64,000 bases of DNA from Xestospongia muta (taxonomy: Eukaryota; Porifera; Demospongiae; Haplosclerida; Petrosiidae), in contig OY848917.1 of the NCBI GenBank assembly GCA_963693285.1, forward strand, positions 16,058,192 to 16,122,191, read 5' to 3'. This document shows, piece after piece, positions 34,000 to 46,769 of the stretch (within the stretch, counting starts at the first letter, position 1; each line of letters begins with the position of its first letter). Under the pieces are notes generated by a model. It did not search any database. It was not told the origin of the DNA and was given only the letters and a program-made list of their open reading frames with translations. A program made the translations under genes and the position numbers.

Positions 34000-35210
34000 C
34001 ACATTATAATAAACCATTAATGTGAACCAAGACAATATATCAAAACAGTTGTATACTATCTATGTTATTACTGTTATATATGTATTGCATCACTATACTA
34101 GTAACTTTACAAACTAAGACAACATTATATTTATCACAACAATCATTTTTAAACTAAAAACAACTCTTAATAATTCTTATAATAAAGTTACTAATACAAA
34201 TAACACTCAGCAAGACAAACATAATCATTACATCATAATAGACAATATTTGCATGAACACTTTTGTACACAAACTATTATAAATATAAATTTGACAATTA
34301 ACTGTAATATGTAGCATTAACAAAAGTTACTAATTCTTAGTAGTGTAAAGGATGAGCTAGCATCCCTTACAAAGACATTGAACTCACATACTTATAAGAG
34401 AAGGCTTCCAACAAAATTTAATACCTATTCATAATTTAAACATAACAAATACAACAAATACCTTCTTTACCATAATGACAAAACACATGTACAAATATTA
34501 TATCACACTTACCAACTATTGTACAGTAAAGGATGTATTCAGATCGCAAGTAATCACAGCATTGTAAATTGTAAAACCAAAAAGAACGTATTCAAATCAC
34601 AAGAAATCCCAGCATCATAAATTTGAAAAGAAAAACAATAGAGTAATTAAAAAGAAAAACTTTGCATTGAAATACACTTAGAATTTATACTATATTAAAT
34701 TGCACTTACAAACTATTATATTATAAAGGACACATTCAAATTACAAGTAATCACAGCATCATAAATATGAAAAGAAAAGCAATAGAGTAAATAAAAAGAA
34801 AAACATTGGATTTAAATACAATTAGAATTTATACTATATAAAATTGCACTTACTTCCTATTATAACTGACTCTAACTTCCAAGTATCCAGTTCAGTGGAC
34901 CATGTAATAGAGTTCAACGTAAATTAGTTAGAATTTTTTCAGAATATTAAAGAGAGGATTCTACATCAGCAATACTCAAATTTAACGTGTCTCTATTGAT
35001 CACGTGATCAAATCAAATAATGTCAATAATAATCATGAATATTATTAGTCACAATTGGCTATTAATAATCTCTTACATTATAGAGTGAAATGACTACGTA
35101 TACTTCAATACGTAGTTTATAAAATGTTCATAGAAATAAACATCACAAATACAAATACGCCTGCTGTTGTTACAGTATGTTAACAATAAAAGTAGTACCA
35201 TACTCTAGGA
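34000..35210. repeat. Local tandem duplication (about 150-195 bp units); no gene
   Basis: 34,508-34,703 and 34,704-34,850 share cactta(c), aactatt, (a/t)aaagga, ttcaaat(t/c)acaag, atcacagcatcataaat, aatagagtaa and the aatttatactatat region. The rest, 34,000-34,500 and 34,850-35,210, shows no exon. Confidence 0.65.
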
Positions 35211-35218
35211 AATGTAGT

Positions 35219-36190
35219 CATAGGCGGCTGCAGAACTGTAACTCCACCCGGGCAGAAAAAGGGGGTGTGGTGGACATTGGGGTGTGGTTACGTTTATTTA
35301 TTAATATTATTAATGTAAAAGGAGCTACTGTTTTTATGAGTCTGTGAAAACTTTAAAACTAGTTCGTCAAGAATGTCCCAAAGTTTGCTAGACGCATCTC
35401 TTTCGATGTGCAGTAGAGCCAAGTTACAGAGATGTTCCTGCGTGTTTCCAATCACAGAAATCACTGTACGTTAGACATCTATCAGCATTAACTCCAAAAA
35501 AACGGCAAGAAAAACAGAATACGCAATCTCTCTCTACTGAATACTCGATCCATGGAAATATCTGATACCAGCTTGATTGGAAGAACCTTTTAACTGTCCC
35601 ATACATCTTAGAAGGAAAGGTAATGCCTTCAGGCTGAACTGGTCTGTCACTTTTATCCTTTGCTATATCCCTGGAAAGACTAGTAGAAGGAAGTGCATCA
35701 AGTACTGTAGCAACTTCATTTGATGATCCACTCTCAATATGTTCAACTACAGGGGTAGATAAACTGAAATGAAGTCATAAAATCACAGCAATTTTAGACA
35801 TGGAAGATGTACTGTATGATTTTTCATACTGTGTGACAGTGACCTTGTGATCCTGTGCATCAGTGCATGCTGTGCTTGAATCTTGATCATGCAACATGCA
35901 ACATGCTCCAGGCTTGTTTGTACAAGTTATTCTTACTATCAGTATCTTCCTCTTGGGAATCTGTTATCCTCAACCTCTTAGTAGTCAGTGTGGTGTTGTT
36001 AATAAAAGAGAGTAAGGAAGCCTGACGTTTAGCCATAATAACTTTGAGGATACTAATATTGTAATAACAAACACTTATTATTATGTAAATTATGATGTAA
36101 TAACATGTGTTCAGGGCATTATTTAGAATTGCTTGTTCAAGTCAACCCCCGGTCATTGCCCGTGTATGCCCGGGCCTGCAGCCGCCTATG
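35219..36190 (-). mobile_element. 972-bp hAT-type DNA transposon with intact ends and a truncated transposase
   Basis: A 15-bp perfect inverted repeat (cataggcggctgcag at 35,219-35,233; complement at 36,176-36,190) is flanked by an 8-bp direct repeat, aatgtagt, at 35,211-35,218 and 36,191-36,198. This length is diagnostic for hAT insertion. On the minus strand a transposase-like product starts at 36,036 with MAKRQASLLSFINN and, after an intron, continues SGSSNEVATVLDALPSTSL, then FFQSSWYQIFPWIEYS, CVFCFSCRFFGVNADRC and DFCDWKHAG. These match the TTF-type zinc finger and the N-terminus of ZMYM1-like hAT proteins. It stops at 35,424, lacking the catalytic and dimerisation domains, so the element depends on others. 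The exact splice joint is uncertain in phase. Confidence 0.88.
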
Positions 36191-36198
36191 AATGTAGT

Positions 36199-37600
36199 AA
36201 TATATTACACTCTGTTTGACTATAATTTTGATAATCTTTCTTGTATAGAAATGAAAATAATGATGTCAATTCTAATAAAGATTTTATCCAAACAGCTAAC
36301 CTTATAGTTAAAGCAGTATGGAGGTTGTTAAAATAGCTACACAAAATGTTGAACTCTGTACAGACATACAACTAAAAATCATGTGTTACAGAATTTGATA
36401 ACAAAAATATTGATACATAGAGTACCTTTAATGTAGTAAATATTATTGTAATTATAACATTGTGAGAACTTATGAATTAAATGAATATTTTAATTTTTAT
36501 TTAGATCTGAATTTTATGACTTTTAAACTTCTATTTAATTCCATTTAACAAGTTCATTTACAGACTCTGTGTTGATGATGTTTTTACTTCTGTCACACAA
36601 CTAAAACTAAACATTGATGTCATTAAAGAAGAGAAGGAGATGGAATCTATAAACTGAAGAGTATTAGTATATAACTCACAAACAGAAGTAATTCTTCAGG
36701 ACAATATTTCTATTAACAATAACACAAAATCAATTTAATATTTTTAATTTTTAAATATTTACAGTCAGTTGAAAAATTCCAATAAATTAATTTAAGTACA
36801 AAAATGCATATAGCCATTTTTATACCACAAATGTGTAGTATACTAAATGATGAAAAAGCTATTTTCAATAATGTCTGTTAAGTGTATTCTATTAGTGTGG
36901 TTATATTATTTTGTATAATATTAACCTACACTATTCTTCAAAATTATACTGTGTGACAGTAAGTAGGTATGTTGTACATGTTTATTGTGTACTTTGTGTA
37001 CTTCCTCAAATTCACAGAGCCTTAAGCAAAGAAAGAAACTACCAGATTATTAACAGTCAATGTTGAGAATGTCATGTCTGCTGTCGGTGTAGCACATGTA
37101 TTCATGTACTTGTCTAAACGGGATCAAAAATAGCTCTGAATCAATGAACTTAATCTAATTGCATGGGTTTTCTTTTCAAATCTTTTAAGTTGTTTTCATG
37201 TTGTGCATGCTTTGTAACAACTAGTTATAGTTGATAATAAATGTTGAATGGAACAGTAACCAATCAAATGATCACAATTAACTCAAACTTTTATTCATAA
37301 ATGTGCAACGTTTTGACATATGATCTTTTGAAGTGTGTAATAAGGAGGTAACAAACATTAGAATAGATGGATTAGTACGATGACACACATGATGAAAAAA
37401 GAAGCTGTAATATTTATTATACGTATAGCAGTGCCTATTATTCCAACAGGAAGTGCATACTTAACTTCACTGGGTATTAAACTAACCACACCCTCTAAAA
37501 ACTAAACAAAATTATATGCTTTCCTTGTGTTATCCTGAATTTAACCTGAAAGACTGTATTAATCTAGGGTAGCACCTGTCTCCAAAGAAGACAGATTGGA
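36199..37600. other. No firm gene; one possible terminal exon at 36,564-36,658 (+)
   Basis: After the acceptor tttacag at 36,563 the plus strand reads CVDDVFTSVTQLKLNIDVIK, then EEKEMESIN and stop. It could be a last exon of an unrecognised gene, but no partner exon was found. Otherwise AT-rich. Confidence 0.25.
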
Positions 37601-37601
37601 T

Positions 37602-40600
37602 ATGGATATGGATCAAGTAAGTACATATAATGTTGTATTAAAACTTACAGTACTGGCTATTGACTATTCATATAAACATGAATAGTAGACCCCACTTCTG
37701 AGTGAAATACATGTAAGGCTCATAATCAAGAAAATATCATATGATAATAGAATTATTGCTCTAACCTCCACTAGCCAAAGTTATAGAGGATTCATAGTCA
37801 ATTTATTACTTTAATACTGATTGTCAGAAATAATGGTGTATTTTATAACTAGTCAGGTGGTAATAATAGTGTTGTGATTTCAGACTCAGGCTATTAAGTT
37901 GCCATTGAAGTGATTATTGTAATTTTGTTTGGCATCTATATATGTGTAATAATTATCAGTCTTAGATCTTACAGTCAAAATGTCTCTAAGATAGAAAAAA
38001 TCATTTACTTCAAAATAATGAAACCTTAACAATTTTCATACTATTTTAGAATGATTGCTTACTTAGAGCTGCTAGTGTTGGAGATCTAGAGGGTGTAAAA
38101 TCAGCTCTTAACAAAGGAGCTGATGTGAATTATAGTAATGAGGTTAGTTTGGGGTAATATTTCTGCTATTTTTTTAAAATGCCAGAAGTGCTTATTAACG
38201 AAAATATTGAAATAATTGATTTAATTATTGTTATATAATAGCAACTTCATGCTTAGACGAAAAGAGTATCTTTTATGCTAAGATCTCCGATGCTTTATGG
38301 TTTAAATAGACTAGCTGTTTCAACTGATTATAATTAATTATCATTTTGTTGCAGACTAGCGTTTTCATTGGAATTTCATAGTTTGTGTACTTAAACAAAA
38401 AATTTCCATGTATGTAGTATGTAGTAATGTCCAATTATAAATTCCATAGTAGCAACCCACACACACCATAATGACACAGCAAAACTACCTCATATTACAT
38501 AATGAGATTACTCACAATCTGTCAAAATTATTTTGTCTAACGAATGAAGAATTAAACAGAATTAACTATGTGGTTTTCAATTTGTACGTTTACCTAATGA
38601 CAATAGTGTGATGTTTACTTTTTTACAGCATTTCGTCATTTATTATAACATGAATGAGCATTGAATAGTTAAATCAACTAATCTATTTATACAGTGACAT
38701 ACTATATGCTTACTAAAGTTTAACATTGGAAGGCACTAGTGTACACTCCATGACAAGCAATCCTATGACTATTTTAGTTGAGAGTTATATTGGACAATGT
38801 CCATTTTTTTTCTATTGTTGTATGCTACTGAAGAAATTTAATAAAATTAAAGTGCATGTTGTAGCCACCAACTTTCACTGCAACCAAAGAATTTACCACA
38901 TGAACTATAACATAAGCAAATGATGGAAATGACTCCACTGATCATCTAATATTCAATGGCAACAAACCACTTGTGCTTTATTGTAACAATCACAGGAGAT
39001 TTTGACATTTAAAATCTTGCATGCTAATCAGCAACAATTTTCCTAAATGAATATTGGTGATGAAATAGGCTTATTCGCAATGTTTAATAGTTGTATATAG
39101 CTTCAACATACTTGTGCTAGGTTGAAATCTATCTGTTGATTTTAATGAGTCTTTCACTGTTCTTTAAATAATCAGTTGTGGAACCAATGCTTTACACAAT
39201 TACACTTTTTTTCACTTTTAACGACGCTAACATTTGATTGGTCCACAACAGTGAAATTTAGAGTATATTGTATATAGTGATGTACAAATAAATAATTAAA
39301 TTTCATTAGGATGGGGGGACAGCTCTGCATTGGGCCTCTTATAATGGTCACATGGAGATAGCCCAGTTTCTATTACAATCTGATGCAAATCCTAATGTTT
39401 GTAGCAAGGTCAGTTCATGACTCATGTATGTGATATTTTGCATATAATATATATTATTGAGTATATACCATACTAGTATAGGATAGATAGTGTATAGTGT
39501 GAGTTAGTGTTAACGTCACCAATGCATGTAGCTAATAGTTTTAACTTTATTGAAGGTCAGTGAACAGCTCTACGTTTTTTCATATATAAAGTTTGTGTAT
39601 AGATTAGCTACATGTACTGGATCATTAAGTTATATCTTTACAAGATATATATAGTATATAGTATGAATCACTTATATAATTTATGGTGATTTGTACTAGT
39701 CAGTGTAATCTATAATAATTATTGTTTCTAGAACCAGTGGACAGCTTTGTTATGGGCGACATGTAAAGGCCACACTGAAATTGTTCATCTACTATTAAAA
39801 TTTATCGCTGATCCCAATATTTACACAAAGGTCAGAATGTATTATGTATGCAATAATTAGATGCACTACTTACCATGGATGGCAACTGCATCATTAATAG
39901 CACAGGTGACATAAGTAATTATATTCACCAAGTATCTAAGCCATTAAAATAATATCAGTGCAATATCAATGCATTTGTGCATGTACTATTGTATATAGAG
40001 CTGATGTAATTGCCATCCCTGTTTTCTTGTTTGCATTCTTTTATTGGACTGATATTAACCATCCGTACATTAACTTCATTTTTTTAAAGACATTTTTATT
40101 TATTTGTAACACTTAATTTCTCTAGAATCACATGACAGCTCTATATTTGGCCTCAAATAGTTGTCACATTGAGATAGCCCGCTTACTCTTAAAACATAAA
40201 GCAGATCCTAATATTTATGACAAGGTTAATATGTGTTGTGTATATACATACAGTTGTATGTACTACATAGTTTTAAATCTGTATTATACATGAACAGGAT
40301 ATATACAAGTTATAAAATTTGATTAGTGATATCATTGATGTTAATGTTACACTTGTCAATATAACCCATATTAATTAATTTCTGTAGGATCAGTGGACAG
40401 CTGTATTTTGGGCAACCCACAATGGTTACACTAAAATGGTCGAGCTACTTTTACAATTTAAGGCAGATCCCAATATTTGTACTGGGGTTAGTGTGTACTT
40501 TTTTATAGTATTAAGTCTATATCATACATTAACTAGAAATTTAATGATATCAATATTAGTGTATTATTATTGATATTAATATTATAATATTATTATGTAA

Positions 40601-41614
40601 TAGTGATGATAATGTTGTACTAGTCAATGTAACCTAAAAAATTATCTAGGTTCTGTGTACAGCTCTATGTTTTGCCTCGTATAAAGGTTACACTGAAATA
40701 GTTCAGTTACTTTTGAAATATAATGCTGATCCCAATACTTGTATTAAGGTTAGTGTTTGTTGTGTATAGATATTCTATACATGTACTACATACGTTATTA
40801 TGTATACATCCAATTAGTATAAGGTATATAATGATATAGTCTGAATTAGTGATACCATTGATGTAAATACGTGGTACAGACAATCTATTATAAAATAATA
40901 AATTTCTTTAGTGTCAGAAGACAACAGCTCTACATTGGGCCTCTTATAAAGGTCACACTAAGACAGTCCAGTTACTCTTACAGCATAAAGCAGATCCCAA
41001 TATTTGTGAAAATGTCAGTGTGTAATATATATAGATATTATTGTATATATATGGTATTAATTTGTGTAATTGTAAGGGTGCTCAGTAACACCAAAGAGGC
41101 ACAATAATTGTTTACTTAATGGTAGCTGTTATCAAAGTAGAAAATTGAACAAAAGTCCTTTTCACAAGTTTTTGATAATAATAACAAGAGAATTTGTTAG
41201 GTCTTCGACATATCTTCCTTCCTAGCTTTAACAGAAACACATGTATGTATTTTGCCTATAGTGCCATGTAGCATAAAATAGCATTCATGTGCCTTGTATA
41301 GAACAGATATATTGCCCATTGATACAACATAATGCTGATCCTAATGTTTGTACTAAGGTTAGTGTGCTTGTGAGATGTTGTATGTACTAGATAGTGTTAA
41401 TACTGTGTATGCCATAGTGTTTAGTATAAATTAGTGATGTCATTGAAGTTGATGTTATGTTATATATGTGACAAGGTTCAATGTGTATAGATGTTATTAT
41501 ATTTACTATACAGTTACGTTTATATCACAGTGTATAGTGTGAGTTTGTCATATAATTGATGTTAATGTTGAATATTTAGGAATGCCAATTACCTAAAGAA
41601 TATTAACCATAAAA

Positions 41615-41662
<48 letters not shown>

Positions 41663-44600
41663 GAGAACAATCTAATTAACTCTGACAATCTTCAAAGTCA
41701 AAACAAATTTTTTAAATTTAGTCAGTGTTACCTATGAAAAATTGTTTCTCCAGGATCAGATGACAGCTCTACAGTGGGCATCAAGTCATGGTAATGATGA
41801 AGTAGTCCAGTTACTCCTACAATATAATGCAGATCCTGATATATGTGATAAGGTTCAAAGTGTGTTGTGTATAGATGTTATTATATGTACTATACACTTA
41901 AGTTTATATCACAGTGTATAGTGTGAGATTGTCATATAATTGATGTTAATGTTACAGTAGTCATTGTGACCTATAACAATTAATTGCTCTAGGATCTGTG
42001 GACAGCTCTACATTGGGCCTCAAGCAATGGTCACACTGAAGTAGGCCAGTTACTCCTGCAATATAATGCAGATCCTAATATTTGTACTAACGTAAGTTTA
42101 TACCTCATTTTATTGATAACCTACTCTTAGACAGGATGGTAATACTGCATTGCACATTGCCTGCAAAGAAGGTCATATAAATATTATACAATCCTTGCTA
42201 TCTCATGGAGCAGATATGACTATTAAGAATAAAGAGGATAACACTCCATTAGATGAATGTCAAGACACAAACAAGGATAAAATTCACATTATGCAAGGAA
42301 TTAGTTTTATAGAGTAATGCAATCATTAATAGGATCAACTTTACCTCATGACGCCTTTATAATATTCAACATCTAGAATGGCAAAACATTAATATGTAAG
42401 ACAGTTATTGTACATATGTACGGATACTGATGTATGTACTACATAGTATAGTGTTATGTTTATATAGTAGAGGATGTAGTGTATTGTGTAAATTAATGAT
42501 ATAATACAATTAAAGAAAATATTGAAGTACCTTATACTTAGTAACTTTGGAGGTAGAAAATATTGATGAATTTCATGAATTGTGTTTTATTTGCCAAACT
42601 TTTATCCTCAAATACTTTAATTAGGGCTGTGGTAATAGGTAGAAGATATCATTCACCAATTTAATTTTATCAAACTCTAGTATATATTAAATTCATTAAT
42701 ATTTTCTCCCTTCAAAATTATCCACTATGTGGTAGTCAATGTGAAATATAATAATTAACATCTTTTGAATCAGGAGACAGCTTTATATTGGACTTCACTG
42801 ACCAATCACACTGAAACAGTCCAGTTACTTTTACATTTATAATGCTGATCCTATTATTTTTAGAAAGATTAGTGTGTATTATGTATCGATATTATTATGT
42901 ATAGATATTGTTGGATGTACTACATATTCTTAAGGCTATATCATAGTCCTTAACATAAATTTATCTAGGATCAGATGACAGCTCTACATTGGGCCTTGAG
43001 CAATAATCACACTGAGATAGTCAAGCTACTCCTGCAGTATAGTGCAGATCCTAATATTTGTGACAAGGTTAGTGTATGACTTGTTTTATTGTTAATTAAC
43101 TTTAAGACAGGATGGTAATACTGCATTGCATATTGCCTGCAAAAAAGGTCATATAAATATTATACAATCCTTGCTATCTCATGGACCAGATATGACTATT
43201 AAGAATAATGAGGGTAAGACTCCATTAGATGAATGTCAAGACACAAACAAGGATGAAATTGATAGTCTTTTTTCTAAATACAATCCAAAACGAGGTGAGG
43301 TATTAAACAACAACTATATAATAAATAATAAATGTTAAAGTTAATAAATGTACTAATACTCCTATTTGGTTGGTTTGTTATTATTTAGTTTTAGAAGATG
43401 TGTCTAAATGGAATATTGAATACCTCAATGAAGAGCAGGTTTTTGAGAAACCAGAGTATGGAGTCAAGTTTGTCATTCCACCATCATCAGTGGATGTAGG
43501 GCAAGAAGTCAAAACTGAAGTCAAAGTAGTTGCACCAGAAGAGTCAGAGATCATCCTCCCTCCTGATGTTGAGCTTGTTAGCTGTTTCTATAAAATTGAA
43601 ATAACAGGAAATTTCTCTAGACCTATTGACCTTTATATTCAACACAATGTTGAGCTAAGCTCAGAAAAAGAAAGCCAACAGCTAGCCTTTATCAGGGCTA
43701 AAGGGTCACCACCCTACAAGTTTGAGCTGTTACTAACTGAATCAGACCAAGTGTTCAGATCTTACGACAATGCTGGTGTTGTAGGAATCTCCGATTTCTC
43801 TTTTGTGGCTATTGTCATCAAAAAAATAAAGAGTGCTCTATTTCGACAGCCATCTTGCAGTTATGTGATGACAGTCTTTTTCAAGGAGATGAAGAAATTT
43901 TGTTGGGAAATACAAGCAGTGGTCACAAAAAATCTTGGACCTTTTCTTGAGGTATGGAAGACATAACAAAAAAGAGAATTACAATACTAGATTACAACTG
44001 TATACATGTTATTTGTGTATATTAGAGAGTGAACACAGAGAAATGCTTTGAAAACTGGAAAAGGATAGAGCCAGTTACTTTCTTTGATCCTGAGATTAAT
44101 GGAGTTACAATTGCTAATGAGTATTATGACATTAAGCCAATGATGAATCCATTTCAAGTAAAGTTCAGTTGATTTTATGATCTTTATTAAATATAGTGTC
44201 ATTTAAGGTTTGTAGGGAAGTAGTTAATAAATGTCAACCAGACATGGCCCTACCTTACTTAAAATTTAAAGTCTCTCTCAAAGATAAGAAAGAACTCACT
44301 GACCTAGAGCTCACTTTTAAAGGAATAAGTCAACAAATGAGTTTGGTAATTGCTAGTTATGATTTGCAACAAGTGCAGGAGACAACAAGTGAGAGACAGT
44401 AAAGATAGGATCTAGTTATGTTTCTGTCAGCATAACATATTGCTGGAGCTTTTATAAAATACTAAATATACTAATATGTATGCTCCTTTCCTAATAGTTA
44501 ACTCTGTCAGCACTTCTTCAGCCACTACTCCTACTACTGCTAGTATACCTACTTCTACTAGTAGTCCTCCTTCTATCCATAGACAGTCATCATATCCATT

Positions 44601-46765
44601 AGGAATATCTGATGAATTATTATGTAAGTAATACAATATGCAAGTTAATGGATAATTTGTCATTAAATTAATTGAATCATTTTTCACATTTTCTCATTAT
44701 CAGGTAAAGAACCCAAGAAAAAACACCTGATGACATTACTTCACGAAATTAAGTACATGTGGAATATTATTGGTGAACAACTTGAAGTGCGTTATTGTGA
44801 TATAAAGTCTGCTGAACATAATGAGGCATATGACCATACCACAAAACTCTCAGAAGTCCTTCAGGTGTGGATAGACAAGAGAACATGTGAAATGTCTTGG
44901 AGAATGATCGTCACTGTTGTGAAGGTGCCACCTATAGAACACAAAGTAGTAGCTGAAAAGATATATAAATTCTTAGCAAGGCCTGAGATCAGGAATGAAT
45001 ACCTCTCTTCTGATCAACCTGGTAAAGTTAAAAAAAATATTTATTTAATGTGTTTTCATATATCATTCTATAGGTCAAGTGATTACCACTTTTAATTCTC
45101 CACCTCTAGTTCAACCAAAATCTACTGAGATAAAAGGTATAACAATATAGCTATAATGTTGTGTAACTCATTTGCATGTTTGTTATATTGCAGTTCACCC
45201 TATTAATTTAATAGGGTGAACTGCAATATACTGAACAAACTAAAGTAATATAGTGCACCCAAAGTATTCATGCTGACATAACTTCCGTTTCTTACATTAT
45301 ATCCTTAAAATTTTTGGACTAAATGTTAGCACGTGATGAGATCTCTCAGATGATATCCATAAATATAATATTTAAGCGTTGTATGATAATGTTTTGTATT
45401 TGCCCACCTAATTTTGTACAATTATGATGTCATAAATTAATTTCCTTCACATCTCCCGGGAGTTCCCGTGATAAACATCTTTGTGCGTTCATTGTTGAAA
45501 TCTATCTTTCTATCTCTTTAACGATGTCACCAGAGTTAAAGGCAACACAAGGACTTACTAGTACTAGCAAGAGAGAGTAAAATGAGAAGTTGTTCTGATC
45601 ATAGATGAGACTATGATGGGGGTCAGTTTAGTGGAACAACTGATGAGGTTAGAACTGAGCCTAAAGGACTTGCTGAATTATTGGTGCTGTCTGGTAATGC
45701 TTTAAATATGGAGGATGAAGATATTGATCAATCATTTGATTTAGACTTAAGCTTGAAATCTGATAGTAATCATATCATTGACAACTTTTTTGAGGAATGC
45801 GTCACTCACTAATCTCAACCATGAAGATAGAGTTTCACTTGGTTTCTTTCTCTGGTTTCAGCTCACAACTGTACTTGAAATAGGTGAAACAGAATCAGCA
45901 GAGTTGGCTAGATTAATTAGATTCAGTAGCCACCAAACAATCTAGAAACACTTTAAGGTGTGCTATTACATGTTTGCAAACCTTGTATAACAAGAAACTC
46001 AGACTTAGAGAAGTTTTTTAAAAAGTACAAAAAAGCTCTAAAATCACACAAGGATTTCGGCAAACCAGTGATTGAAGGCTCGTTTTTGGGTGTTACTATC
46101 TCCAATGTTTTCTCATTGTCTGTTATGACTATTCAACTTTTGACTTGATAAACTGCCTTTCTTTTTAGTGTTTTATGACATGTTATAATTTTTTCAGATG
46201 AGAGTTAAGAAAGTACATACCATTTCATTCAGAGCACTTAATAATATATTTTTGAAAATACTAATATATATTTTGAGTAAATAACATTTTTGATCTGATA
46301 GAGTCATAGTCCTCAAAGAGACCTTAAACTAGTAAATAATCAATGCTATATTTGTGCCAAAACTGAAAGACTACATATATATAAAAAGTTCAAAACAATA
46401 AACAGGAAGTAATTAAATGACGTCATTGTTGTGATGGCATCAACTTGTATTTTTAGATATTACTGATGGCAATGTTGATGCTAAGTACCAAATGGTTATG
46501 ATCACTCTAGGCAAAGTTAAAAACTGAAAACTCAATTGTAAATTTTTGGTAACACGTGTGGGTGCAATATATCACTTGAAATGACATTACTTTAGTCTGA
46601 TGTAGAATCCAGACTAAATTCAATTTTTCTGATATTTAGTACATTGTCTGTATGTTAGTTATATGTTTTAACTCACTAGGAAAGAATGATAATTTAAGAT
46701 ACTGGCCTTTGTTGCTGTTGGGAGCTATTTTTGTTGCTGTTTCGGCTTTTTTATATACAAACTAA
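37602..46765 (+). CDS. Gene A: ankyrin repeats - ZU5 - UPA-like - death domain - C-terminal membrane tail, about 880 aa
   Basis: Exons: 37602-37616 (MDMDQ), 38050-38142, 39310-39408, 39732-39830, 40126-40224, 40388-40486, 40650-40748, 40912-41013, 41754-41852, 41993-42091, 42969-43067, 43111-43294 (ankyrin repeats, e.g. [20 protein letters not shown]); 43389-43951 ZU5 ([24 protein letters not shown]); 44026-44157 and 44208-44388 UPA-like ([13 protein letters not shown]); 44498-44623 Ser/Thr linker; 44704-45021 death domain ([31 protein letters not shown]); 45074-45136; 46680-46765 tail ([21 protein letters not shown], stop). All splice phases agree. ZU5-UPA-death is the module of ankyrins, UNC5 and PIDD; here it would face the cytosol with the protein held by its last 20 residues (tail-anchored, inferred). 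A role in death-domain signalling is likely; the partner is unknown. Donor GTTCAA after 41,852 is weak. The start Met is tentative. Confidence 0.8.
41300..41357 (+). pseudogene. Decayed ankyrin exon inside gene A
   Basis: The 3' half of a repeat ([13 protein letters not shown]) with a good donor (gttagt) but no acceptor and no recognisable first half. It is a remnant of one exon duplication. Confidence 0.75.
41617..41659. repeat. (AT)n microsatellite in a gene A intron
   Basis: A run of A leads into AT dinucleotides between the 40,912 and 41,754 exons. Confidence 0.95.
42135..42317 (+). CDS. Alternative or decayed ankyrin exon of gene A that ends in a stop
   Basis: A near-copy of the last ankyrin exon (43,111-43,294): [20 protein letters not shown], then [25 protein letters not shown]. 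It then departs and ends [14 protein letters not shown] at 42,315-42,317, without the donor present in the other copy. If included, it would give a short ankyrin-only product; if skipped, phase 0 is kept and the long protein results. Confidence 0.55.
   Translation, partial: DGNTALHIACKEGHINIIQSLLSHGADMTIKNKEDNTPLDECQDTNKDKIHIMQGISFIE
42768..42866 (+). pseudogene. Dead ankyrin exon with both splice sites lost
   Basis: Homologous to the 99-bp repeat exons ([20 protein letters not shown]), but the acceptor tag/g has become ttg/a, the donor gttagt has become attagt, and a frameshift plus stop follow LLLH. Confidence 0.85.
45150..46610 (+). mobile_element. Inserted element in the last intron of gene A
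   Basis: The matching intron in gene B is 182 bp; here it is 1,543 bp. The extra DNA begins near a perfect 47-bp palindrome (45,184-45,230). It includes imperfect inverted ends (actaaagtaat...gtgcaccc at about 45,238-45,262; a related complement at about 46,560-46,605) and broken plus-strand coding pieces: [20 protein letters not shown], then [20 protein letters not shown], then [11 protein letters not shown]. These resemble the N-terminal region of a sponge-type transposase-like ORF as I recall it, but the family is not certain. Confidence 0.6.
45184..45230. repeat. Perfect 47-bp palindrome
   Basis: Arms of 23 bases (tatattgcagttcaccctat... and its exact complement) around a single central T at 45,207; weaker pairing extends outside (gtttgtt / aacaaac). 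A perfect palindrome of this size is prone to deletion, so it is probably recent. It may be a head-to-head joint of two element ends. Confidence 0.92.
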
Positions 46766-46769
46766 ACTA

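Noticed and set aside
43987..44687. Minus-strand frames across gene A
   Set aside because: They are shadows of the UPA-like, linker and intron sequence of the plus-strand gene.
45184..45230. Palindrome as a transcription terminator or operator
   Set aside because: The context is a eukaryotic intron beside a transposon-like insertion, so a bacterial-type signal is not expected.
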